NCBI GenBank assembly: GCA_047967505.1
Contig: CM106538.1
Source: Dipteris shenzhenensis
Lineage: Eukaryota; Polypodiophyta; Polypodiopsida; Gleicheniales
Reading direction: 5' to 3' (one strand)
Length of the DNA stretch: 64,000 nt
Part shown: positions 54,472 through 64,000 of the stretch, piece after piece
Layout: every line of letters begins with the position of its first letter
Position numbering within the stretch: the first letter of the stretch is position 1
Notes under the pieces: model-generated
The model's input: the letters and a program-made list of their open reading frames with translations, nothing else
Told to the model about the DNA's origin: nothing
The model's database searches: none
Position numbers and translations under genes: made by a program

Positions 54472-55168
54472 TGGAGACCATAGAGGAGACATTTTGCAAA
54501 GCTGGTAGTAGGTATTTGGAATATGTGCACGGGTGTATTAGCAAATTTTTGGAGACTACTTCATAGAAGCCATACTATAGTTCTAATATATCCACTAAGG
54601 ATGTTTCCAGTCCAATAAAGATGTGAGATAAATCTTTTGATTTGCTTGTACATGTGCAAATCCCTTTGATCTACTTCTTGTCCAAGTATGGTGCTTTTTG
54701 TCTGAGAGCAAAGATTTGTATACATGTAATAGGTAGGGCAAGAAACTATTGCTATTTACCTCTAGAGTTGCAAATTCATAGAGAATTTTTGGAAATGGTC
54801 AAGTTTTCCAAGCAAACATTTGTTATAATGAAGCAAGATATACATAAAAACTTACACCTGCTTTGCACCAAACCACTATCCACGAATAACGAAAGCGAGG
54901 TCCTTCCTGGGCAGGTGTAAACATGGCTATACTTTTTGCCCAAGAGAAAAGGGCTTGACATCAATGATTGCTACTTTTCAAAATTGATAAATGAACTCCA
55001 GTGCTAAATTTGAAAGTGTAGGCCCATTCGAACTTTGGTCTCAACTTTGGTCTCGCTCGAACGTAGTCGCTCAAATTCTGGTAATCCCTTGTAGATTCCA
55101 TTTCTCCCATTTGGAAACACCCACTCAACCCTCTCATGGCCCTAGCTACACATGAATGCATAAATTGA
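54472..55168. other. Unassigned region between two relics
   Basis: Short frames only (for example 54,642-54,920, PLELQIHREFLEMVKFSKQ) with stops in all frames. No domain recognised. It may be a rearranged part of the neighbouring relics. Confidence 0.35.
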
Positions 55169-55671
55169 TTGAAGTGGTATTTGGGAGAATTTATTGAAGT
55201 TGTGTTTGGAATAATTGCATGGGTGTGGCAATTTATTGCAGGTCCCTTTTGCTCAAGGCACTTGCAATATGGCAGAACAACCAAGTTATACACTTTGTTA
55301 TTATGGGCATACCGCACATCATTCAAAGTCACCATAGGTCTCACACCATTCAAATTGGCAATCAGGATGGAGGCTATCATGCCATTGGAATATGTTGTTC
55401 TGAGCCTCTGCATTGCAATCGAAGACAAGCTACTTTTGTAGGAGTCCATGGAGTTTTGACTTGATGGTCTGGAGAAGTTGGAGGAAGATAGGATGGAAAG
55501 TTACTACTTGAAATAGGTAGTGCAAGCACAAAGAAAGAGACTTGATTGGACTTGGCATCAAATAATAAGTTCTTTAAGAAGGGACACTTGGTCCTACTCT
55601 TCAACATCTGCATGGGCCGCATGCAAGGAAGCTGAAGATGCAGTGGTCAAGACCCTTTTGGATCTTTGAGT
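55169..55671 (+). pseudogene. Ty3/gypsy integrase C-terminal fragment
   Basis: LLWAYRTSFKVTIGLTPFKL matches the conserved end of plant gypsy integrase cores (ALWAYRTS, GFTPF-type). It is followed by MEAIMPLEYVV, LEKLEEDRMESYYL and, after a frame change, FFKKGHLVLLFN, which is the GDLVL-type C-terminal module. Stops at 55,437 and 55,458 and a frameshift near 55,550-55,630 break it. No gypsy LTR or RT is present nearby. This is the only gypsy coding piece recognised in the window. Confidence 0.75.
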
Positions 55672-56124
55672 ATTGTGAATCGACTTCTTTCTACTTGGCG
55701 TATCTATAGGGATGGTGGGTATTACCATTGCCAATGAACGGGTTCCAATTGCAAAGATATCACCATGAAGGCCACCTTAAATGCCCATTCCTAGTCACAC
55801 GTGAGGTATTCATTCCTTGGATAGGGGTAGGTGCACAGAATCCAATGGCGAGATTGTGTACTCCTTGTTGTGATGGTCACTTAACTGCTGGTGATATCTT
55901 GAGTTCAGCATCAATCGCCATGCAGCTCTGAGCCCTAGAATCAGCTAAGGATAGTTATACCCCTTGTTCACTCCGAATACCTCACACTTGTGCTCGTCCA
56001 TCTTCTTCCTCATATCCTCGGTTTCCTATTCCTTCCTCCATCTCCTACTGAATCCTCCGTCCACTTGCAACCTCATGGGCATGGCACTAACACCATTTCT
56101 TATAGTAGCTATGCATTCATAACA
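55672..56124. other. Non-coding stretch before the plus-strand family-A LTR
   Basis: No gene recognised. The last five bases (TAACA, 56,120-56,124) would be the left target duplication of the family-A copy, but its partner is not in the window because the element's 3' end is missing. Confidence 0.4.
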
Positions 56125-56381
56125 TGTTGAGAGTTCACGCTCAACATCATGTGATCATGTGTGCATAGCACCATCACGTGATCATATGTGCATAGCACTA
56201 ACCTTATAGAGTGCTATAAAGGAAAGGGTTAGATCCCCTAACCCCAACCCTAAAAGGGTTTGTATATATTCTATTTTTTCAACTAATTCTAGTGTACAGT
56301 TAGTCATTTGTGGTGTGCTCTCTAGCTGTGCCCTCTCTCCTCATCTCCACTCTTCTCCTCTCCCCTCTTCATATATTGTCA
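56125..56381 (+). repeat. 5' LTR of plus-strand family-A copia (257 bp)
   Basis: TGTTGAG...TTGTCA. Two ~27-bp units (CATCATGTGATCATGTGTGC and CATCACGTGATCATATGTGC) lie behind the terminal inverted repeat; CACGTG in the second is a G-box. CTATAAAGG at 56,214-56,222 is the likely TATA box. Confidence 0.93.
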
Positions 56382-56394
56382 TGGTATCAGAGCT
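56382..56394 (+). other. Primer-binding site, plus-strand family-A copia
   Basis: TGGTATCAGAGCT follows the LTR without a gap. Confidence 0.93.
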
Positions 56395-56527
56395 CCCTTG
56401 CCTTCCATTGAGGCATTGCAATTCTTGAGAGTGCGAGAGAGATTGTGAGATAGAGAGTTCTTTGATTGAAAGCGAGAGAGAGTTTTACATTCATTGCTTG
56501 AGTTCTTTGTGAGGACTTCCATTGTGA

Positions 56528-57082
56528 TTGAGAGAGAAAGTTTCCGTCCATTATTCTTCGTTTGAGAGAGAGAAGTTGAAGGAAAAAGAGAGTCCTCCAA
56601 TTGTTCTACAACAAGCTTGTGAAAGAACTCCAGCCAGAGAGATCAAGCTTCCAAGGCAACCTCAACAGCAAGCTTCTATGGTCTTAGTTCTCCTTCAAGG
56701 CGCACCTTCAAGCTCCAATGACCTTAGCTTGGCAGCTCACGGCCTCCTAAAGCTCATACGGATGGATGAGTTCTTCTCAGAAACTGGAAGCCTTTGCAAG
56801 GACTTCCAAGCTATAGTGTTGTGTCTCCTGACAGACCTCCAAGCCTCTCCAACGAGCAACGTGCTCCTTCACGGTCTGCTCCACCGTCTTCAACCGCCAA
56901 CAACCTCTACCACAGCAACGCCCTCGATGGCATTTCCAGCACGTAATGCATGCAACGTCGACGCTGCTCAAACTCTTTGGGCATCTTCAAAGCTCTCTCC
57001 AGCCTCAACGTTTCACCGACCACACTACTACGATGCGCCATTTGGACCTGCAACAAGCAGAGACTCTCGAAAGCATCTATGA
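56528..57082 (+). other. 184-codon open frame in the family-A leader
   Basis: Starts MREKVSVHYSSFEREKLKEK and continues with a Ser/Thr/Ala-rich middle (PPTTSTTATPSMAFPA) to TSRDSRKHL. No domain recognised. The corresponding leader part of the minus-strand copy is strongly diverged and not open over the same length, so conservation does not support coding. It may be a chance frame in GC-richer DNA or a lineage-specific leader ORF. Confidence 0.25.
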
Positions 57083-57619
57083 CCAAAGCACCTGCAAACC
57101 GACTACGTAGCTCCAAAGCCCAGCGTCTTCAACGGCCGCTCCGCGCAACAACAACGGGTTCATCGCGGGCTCACGAGCCACCTCCATCGCCATCTACGCT
57201 CCAAGAGCTCACGATCGGCTGAATGCGCGATCTCCAAGGCTCTCACAACCACCACAGCCACCGACGGCTCCTTTCTGCGGACTCCCTAGCGGACAGCGCC
57301 ACCTAGCGAAAAACGCCAGCGTGCCTCATTGAAAACTCCTAGCTTTGACTAAGCCAGGCTCCAGCGCCATCTCCGACGACCGGCCACCTCTCCAAGCAGC
57401 CACCGATTCACGACCTCCAAAGCCTTTAGGCTCTTGGCACCCGACGGCCCTTCAACGCCTGGCATAGCAACCGTCTCCTCCGCATGCCCGCACTCTTCAA
57501 CAGAGCTCCCTCTCCAACGGAAACGACGATGGAATCTTCAAGATTCCGTTGGCATCTCAACAGATTCTGTGAGCTTCTCCAAGGGACACGTGGCAAGATA
57601 AGATAGCACGTAGGCTAGG

Positions 57620-57955
57620 TCTCCAGTGTGCCACGTGGCAACCTTATCTCCAAGTGCCACGTCATCTGCCACGTCAGCACCGGTAGCCACATCATCAGGC
57701 CATGTCACCAGTGCCACATCATCAGGCCATGTCATCATCGACTGCCACGTCATCAGTGACATGTCATCAATCGCATCACCTACCACATCATCAATGACAC
57801 GTCATCAGCCACATCACTTGCCACATCATCAGTGACACGTCATCAGCCACGTCACTTGCCACATCATCAGCCACATCACTTGCCATGTCATCAGTGACAT
57901 GTTACCTCTGCCACATCAGCAGTGCCACCTCAGCACTGTCCCCTGCAGGCACAGT
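57620..57955. repeat. CCACATCATCAG-type repeat array in the leader
   Basis: About twenty irregular units of 12-16 bp built from GCCACGTCATC, GCCACATCATCAG and CATGTCATC. Same family of units as 11,640-11,960 in the other copy. Confidence 0.8.
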
Positions 57956-58872
57956 CCCTTGCCAGGCACACTGTTCACACACTGCATGTGCACACTCCTA
58001 CCACCTCAGCACAGAGCTTCATTGGCACACCTCTTGCTAAGCACAATGCCACATCATCACTGCATGTGACTCACAGTGACACATCATCATTGAGCACCAT
58101 TTGCACTCCTTTTGCCCCTCCACCTAGATCAAGTCGTATCTCTTGATCCAGAAAGAATTTGAGGGTGCTCCAAAAAGGAAAGTCGCTCGTTTCTTCGTGC
58201 TCTACGCGCTTGTCACATCACGTGCACATTTTGGCGCAAGTTACACTCACATTTGAGCCTCGCCGACAAAACCACTTCCTTCACGCACATTTGCCTCTAC
58301 ATCGACGCATCTGACCCAACACTTAAAAAGAACAAAAGAAAAGGAATTATTTGCTACTCTTTCATTGATCGATGGTTGGTTTAGATCTAGATCAGAGTAG
58401 ACTAGATCGCCATAGAGGGGACGCTTTGAATTTCCCCAAGTTGCCAATCTAAGCCATGCCCGAAATTCCCGACTAGTACCTACAGTCCATATGCTCACAT
58501 CCGATTTCACATCATTACATTACCTGAAACCTTACGTTCATCAGTTCAGTGAGCAGACTTCAGAGTTCAGAGGCATTGCAGATTGATTCAGTGGGCAGAT
58601 AGCACTTGATTTCACACACACACATGCCACCATTGTAAAGCCTATTTGGCTATCTCACGGCATTGTGCACATCATTTTTAGCCTTGTAAAGCCTCTTGGC
58701 TATTCTCGGCATCATTGCCACAAGCCTTGTAACACAGATCAGATTTTATATATATATTACTGCATTTCTATCTTCACCGACGGTACAGAGATTTCACTTG
58801 GCATCTTTAGTGTATTTGCAGTTGATTCATATAGAGTTTTTCAGGACACTTTCTGAGTACATTGTTTGCACC

Positions 58873-61800
58873 ATGTTGACTAGCAACCTCAATCTGGAGG
58901 CATCTGCTAAGTTAGACAACTCCAATAATGGTACATGGAAATACCGAATGGAGACCATTCTTGTGCTTCAGGACAAATGGGAGTATGTTGATGGATCTAT
59001 ACCTAGACCATTGGCCGATCCAGCCACCAGTAGCTCTACTCCATCTGTTGTCACAGCACCAGCAACGGAATCTACATCGGGATCTACATCTACACAAACA
59101 GTTTCCGCACCAGTAGCAGATCCTGCCATTTCCCGAGCTCAAGTAGAATGGGATAAGAAAGACAAGTATGCCTATCACCTGATCAAGCAGAATGTGCAAG
59201 ATGTCATGCTAGGACAGCTCAACACAGTCAAGACATCAAAAGAAGCATGGGATATGTTCGCAGCTCTCTACGAGTCCAAGAACACATCTAGGATTCTCAC
59301 CCTGAGAAACCAGATCAACCAGAGTTTTCGCAATAGCAGTGAAACCGGTCATGCTTATGTACTCCGCATCAAAGACTACAACAATCAACTTGCAGCAGCA
59401 GGAGAGACTATGAATCCTGCAGAAATGGTTCAAGTAATCCTAAATGGACCAGGAGAAGGATATGAGAGTCTAGTCCAGAGTATTGCCATCCAACGGCAAA
59501 TTCCAACACTGGAAGAACTTCAGTCAGTTCTACTTGGTGAAGAACTCAGGACTCAGGCCATTCAAGCACGTAAAGGTCATTCTAATGATCAAGCATTCAC
59601 AGCTTCAGACAGAAGCAGAGGCAAAGGCAGAAACAGAGGTAGATCATATCAGAAAAGTGGTCATCATCAACAAAATCAAAGTCAAAATCAGCATTAGCAT
59701 CAGCATCATCCTCAGCAACATCAAAATCAGCAAAGAGGAAATCATTCCAATCGAGGAAGATTTCAAGGACGAGGGAATGCATCCACCAATGTGTCAAACA
59801 TCCAGTGCAACTACTGTCACAAGTTTGGACACTATGAAAGAGATTGCCGCAAGAAGCAATACGACCAAGGCGGTCAATCCACGAGGGAATTCCCAAGGAA
59901 GAGGAAATCATCGTGGTGGACATTCTAGTCACAGTCATTTTGCAAATGAACATGGAAATATGTTTCTTGCAAGCAAGGAATTGCATACAATGCACCTACA
60001 CACTGATTTCAATCCCAAAGAGGATTTCAGCTATCAAGTCGACCAAGTGGAATAGGATCCTTGGTACATCGACAGCGGTGCATCATCTCATATGACAAAT
60101 CATCAGGAATGGTTCACAGAAATGAAGCCATTAGAAGGACAAAAGAATGTCATCTACACAGAAGACAATACACCGAATCCGGTTCAAGGGACAGGTGTTA
60201 TCCCTATGAACAATTTCACTGGTACAAAAGGATTAGTCAAAGATGTGCTCTATGTTCCGAAGCTCAGCAAGAACCTTTTGTCAGTAGGTCAAATGACGGA
60301 ACACAACTACAAAGTCATCTTCGACGGTGATGAATGCACTATCAGAGTCAAATCCAAAAGAGGTCAGGTAGTAGCAAAAGGTGTCAAGGAAGGATGCTTA
60401 TACAGGATGCTAGCTACAGTACTAGATAAGCATGCCATGTCAGCTCAAATGCAACAGATGCCACTATCTGCAAAATGGCACAAGAGATATGGTCATGTCA
60501 ACTTCAAGTACTTGTTAGATCTAAGGAATCAGAATATGGCAATTGGGATTTCGAAGCTACAGTTTCTTGGAAAGGTTTGTGAAGCATGCTGCTTCGGCAA
60601 ACAAAAGCGAACCAACTTTGTCAGAAGTACCTCTCGTGCACGAGGTATTCTTGATTTGATTCATATAGATGTATGGGGTTATGCCCAGACCCGCAGCATC
60701 AATGGTTCACTTTACTACTTGACCTTCATTGACGACTACAGTAGATATTGTTGGGTCTACTTTCTGAAAGAGAAATCTGAAGTGTTTTCCAGATTTCAAG
60801 AATTCAAAGCCATGGTAGAAAACCAAACAGGCAGAAAGATCAAGGTTATGAGATCAGACAGAGGAGGTGAATACATGTCTTTAGCATTCATGAACTTTTG
60901 CAAAAATCACGGCATTCGAAGACAATTCACATGTGCAAATACTCCTCAGTAGAATGCAAGAGCTGAAAGGAATAATGGGACTTTAGCAGACAGTGCTAGA
61001 GCAATGCTTAGTGAAAAGCATCTTCCGAATCAATATTGGGCAGAAGCAATAGCTACAGCTAACTACTTGCTTAATCGGCTTCCTACCGAACCGATACAAG
61101 GTATGACTCCTTATGAAGCATTCACTGGACACAAGCCACGCATTGGGCATCTCCGCATATTTGGTTGCATAGCATATGCCCACATACATGATGATCATCG
61201 CAGAAAATTGGATGCCAAGTCACGCAAATGCATCATGGTTGGCTACAGTGAAGAAAGCAAAGCATACAAATTGTATGATCCCATCAACCGCAAAGTCATT
61301 ATCTCCAGAGATGTAATCTTTGATGAGGAATTAGAATGGACAACCTCACCTACACAAGAGATAGAAGCATCGACTTCACAGTCATCTATAGAACAGGTTG
61401 ATGAAGAAGAGCAAGAATAGCCAGCAACACCCCAAGCAGCGCCACAGCAGCTCAGACGGTCTACTAGGGAAAGCAGACCACCAGCCAGATTGACATATGC
61501 TCAGAAAGGCAAAGCAGTTCAGGTGGAAACCACCAACTATGCTCTTATGACTACCATCATGGCTACAGAAGAGCCAGTGTACTTCGAAGACGTAGTAGAT
61601 AAGCCAAAATGGCAAACTGCTATGAATGAAGAAATGGATGCTTTGTATAAAAATAACACTTGGGAATTATGCGACCTTCCACTAGGAAAGAAGGCCATAG
61701 CCAACAAATGGGTATACAAAGTGAAGTACAATCCAGATGGCAGTATTCAGAGATATAAAGCCAGATTAGTTGCAAAAGGATTTGCACAACAATATGGTCA

Positions 61801-63014
61801 AGACTATGATGAGACTTATGCTCCAGTAGCAAAGATGGATTCCATACGGTTCTTGATATCACTAGCGACACTCAACAAATGGAATGTGTATCAGCTCGAT
61901 GTCAAGAATGCATTTCTCAATGGTTATCTAGACGAGGAAGTCTACATGCAACAACCCGCAGGTTATGTTGAACCAGGAAAGGAGAACAAGGTTTGCCATC
62001 TCAAGAAAAGTCTCTATGGCTTAAAGCAAGCACCCAGAAGTTGGTACAGCAGAATTGACAAGTATTTTGCTGATCTGGGATACATGAAGTCCAATGCAGA
62101 TCATACTCTGTACTACAAAGTTCAAGGGGAAGATATTACTATTGCACTTTTGTACATAGATGATCTGATTGTGACAGGAAGCAAGGATAGCTTCATCAGA
62201 AAATTAAAACAAGACTTATCTGCAGAGTTCGACATGAAAGATCTTGGACTTATGCACTATTGTCTTGGAATTGAGTTCTGAAGAGATTCAGATAGCACAT
62301 TCATGAGTCAGCTCAAATATGTTGACAGTCTCCTGAAGAAGTTTTCTATGGCAGATTGCAAGATTGCAGCCACTCCCATGGAACAGAGTTTGAAACTTAC
62401 TAAAGATTCAGAAAAGCCTACAGTCAATGACAGATACTACAGGCAGCTCATTGGATCTCTTATATATCTGACAATCACATGGCCAGATATTTGTTATGCA
62501 GTAAGCTCACTAGCACAGTTTATGGCAAATCCAAAACAGTCTCACTAGAATGCAGCCAAAAGAGTATTGAGATACATCAGAGGTACAAGACAGTTTGGGA
62601 TAGAATACAGAGGAAGTCATCCACGGTTGCATGGATACTGTGACAGTGACTATGTTGGAGATCATGAGACCAGGAGATCGACACAGGGATATGCATTTTT
62701 CCTTGGTCAAGGTGCTATATCATGGTTGTTAAACAAATAGCCATTTTTTTCTTTGTCTTCGACTGAAGCAGAATATAGAGCACTCACTACAGGTGCATGT
62801 GAGGCTATATGGCTCAGAAGACTATTGTCAGAAACAGATTACTTTGATGAGTCAAAGCCAACAACAATATACTGTGATAATCAATCGGCTCAAGCATTCG
62901 CCAAAAATCCAGTATATCACTCCAAGACAAAGCACATTGATGTCAGAGAGCACTTCATCAGAGAAAGAGTGTTACTTGGTGACATCACACTGCAGCATTG
63001 TGATAGCAAAGAGA
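58873..63014 (+). pseudogene. copia gag-pol, family A (plus copy), broken and 3'-truncated
   Basis: The start at 58,873 (MLTSNLNLEASAKLDN) corresponds to the minus-copy start. Gag is open to a TAG in a Gln/His run at 59,695 and the CCHC knuckle is at 59,806-59,850. A frameshift near 59,880 and a stop at 60,053 precede protease DSG (60,071-60,079). Integrase keeps HID (60,668) and VMRSDRGGEY, with a TAG after NTPQ. RT is intact for 263 codons (61,490-62,281) with YIDD at 62,153-62,164. RNase H (CDSDYVGDHET, SSTEAEYRAL, YCDNQSAQ) has stops at about 62,548 and 62,738. Most stops are consistent with CAG to TAG or TGG to TAG/TGA. The frame is lost at 63,015 in foreign sequence. Confidence 0.93.
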
Positions 63015-64000
63015 CCCCATTGGAAAAATACAATGGCCTTTGTCGCAAGAGCAGGTGTTTCATTTACTATGCCATCTTACCACGTTGTGCGAGATGACAT
63101 GTTGGATAAGTACTATGATAAGATGAGAAGAGATGCATCAGATTGTGTATGATGGCATGGATAAGACTATTTGCACCGATATGGATGGAAGAATGTGACA
63201 ATGAGTCTTGTCACCTTCAAAGGTGAGGCACTCCATCTTTCAGTCGATACAAGTGGCCAAGCAAAGACAGGAGAGTATGTTGCTGAACAATGCCAAAAGG
63301 TAATTGAAGAGGTGGGGCAGCAAAATGTGATTCAAGTCACCACAAACAATGAAAAGTGTAGAAAAGCTGGAAAGATGATAAGTAAATATATCCACAATGA
63401 TTTGGGCCTCACCATGCTCTTGTCATTGTCTCGACCTAGTACTCAAGGATTGGTACAAGAACTCCGAGACAGTTTTTTAAGATTCCCATGGGCTGAAAGA
63501 TGGTACTGTATTTTCTTAATCATGAAAGATTTTTTGGCATATTTAGAAACCACCAAGATCCATTGTATAGGATGGAACTTTTAAAGCCTAGCAAGACACA
63601 CTTTGGTATGAACTATATTGCATTAGAGTGCTTGTTAAAGTTGTAGGATGTTATTACCGAAATATTCTATAGTGCATAGGTAACATTGCGGATAGTTGAA
63701 TATCACACGGCCAACTTTTGCATGGATTATAATGAGCTCAAAAGTCAATCCATTTCCTCTAGCTTTTGGAAGAGGATTTTAGATGCAGTAGAGGTAATGA
63801 AGCCCATTTGGAATGCCATTCATAAATTAGATGTCAAATGATCAAGTATAGGAAATGCCTACATGGCTTGATGGACTGTTGAACGTGACGTACTGAAGGA
63901 AGGAGACAGCAAAATGAGAGCCATTACACGTTGGCCAAATGTCAACTACTAATGAATTTGTCTGTAAATGGTGGACTCAAGCTCACAACTCAATGCACTA
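63015..64000 (+). pseudogene. hAT transposase relic, second copy (runs off window)
   Basis: Almost identical to 1974-2962, including the same stops (for example TGA after ASDCV and the DUF659 frame at 63,171-63,584). It begins abruptly inside the hAT relic, fused to copia RNase H. It carries no BED finger because the copy starts downstream of it. It continues beyond the window. Confidence 0.9.

Larger units (their letters stand above)
56125..63014 (+). mobile_element. Family-A copia element, plus strand, cut off in RNase H
   Basis: Has a 5' LTR, a Met-tRNA primer site, a ~2.5-kb leader without the MITE and a gag-pol frame to CDSKE of RNase H. The last ~40 codons, purine tract and 3' LTR are replaced at 63,015 by hAT-like sequence. 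It keeps protease DSG, integrase HID and RT YIDD, so it is less decayed than the minus-strand copy, but it contains several stops. Confidence 0.92.

Noticed and set aside
57620-57955. Short regular repeats as a CRISPR-like array
   Set aside because: Units are 12-16 bp, irregular, without spacers, inside a plant copia leader.
58696-58872. Upstream start (MAILGIIATSLV) for family-A gag
   Set aside because: The homologous position in the minus-strand copy is not open into gag. The ATG at 58,873, shared by both copies, is the better start.

Overview
The window looks like nuclear DNA of a land plant with a large, repeat-rich genome. The evidence is several Ty1/copia lineages whose primer-binding site (TGGTATCAGAGC) matches the initiator Met-tRNA end used by plant copia elements, a CACTA (En/Spm) DNA transposon with spliced genes, hAT-type transposase of the BED-finger/DUF659 kind, Tourist-like and hAT-like MITEs, and short GT-AG introns of 74-92 bp. 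I see no intact host gene, rRNA, tRNA, CRISPR array or bacterial feature. Nothing in the sequence fixes the genus. Almost every coding stretch is a transposable-element relic broken by stops and frameshifts, many of them C-to-T or G-to-A changes of the kind expected from decay of methylated DNA.

Layout. 1-3.35 kb: hAT transposase relic. 4.4-6.1 kb: degraded minus-strand coding pieces. 6.1-13.4 kb: a complete minus-strand copia element (family A) with two LTRs and a GATTT target duplication. 13.6-19.8 kb: a complete CACTA-like element with near-matching 30-bp ends, a TTC target duplication and two divergent genes. Pieces of a minus-strand protein-kinase-like pseudogene lie on both sides of these two insertions. 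20.8-27.4 kb: two copies of a 1.4-kb repeat, both ending in a poly-C run, with a Tourist-like MITE between them. 27.4-33 kb: a duplicated block containing the 3' part of a family-B copia, its LTR and flank, and part of a rearranged family-C copia; it is fused to an integrase scrap of a fourth family (D). 33.5-37.3 kb: AT-rich DNA without genes.

37.35-47.85 kb is a tandem family-B copia array (LTR, internal region, hybrid LTR, internal region, LTR) inside one GTTAT target duplication. 48.4-52.7 kb is the fuller family-C copy with a 1.2-kb internal inversion and a 244-bp hAT-like MITE. 53.9-55.7 kb holds a SWIM-finger-like relic and a Ty3/gypsy integrase tail. 56.1-63.0 kb is a second family-A element, on the plus strand, cut off in RNase H. 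From 63,015 to the window end the sequence repeats positions 1,974-2,962 almost exactly.

The most informative points are the CACTA-like element with CACAA ends and a shared end/centre repeat; the tandem copia array with its recombinant LTR; the possible ~61-kb tandem duplication (or assembly fold) implied by the matching window ends; and the layered insertion order that can be read from target duplications and an internal empty site. I found no evidence of a novel cellular system beyond these mobile-element structures.
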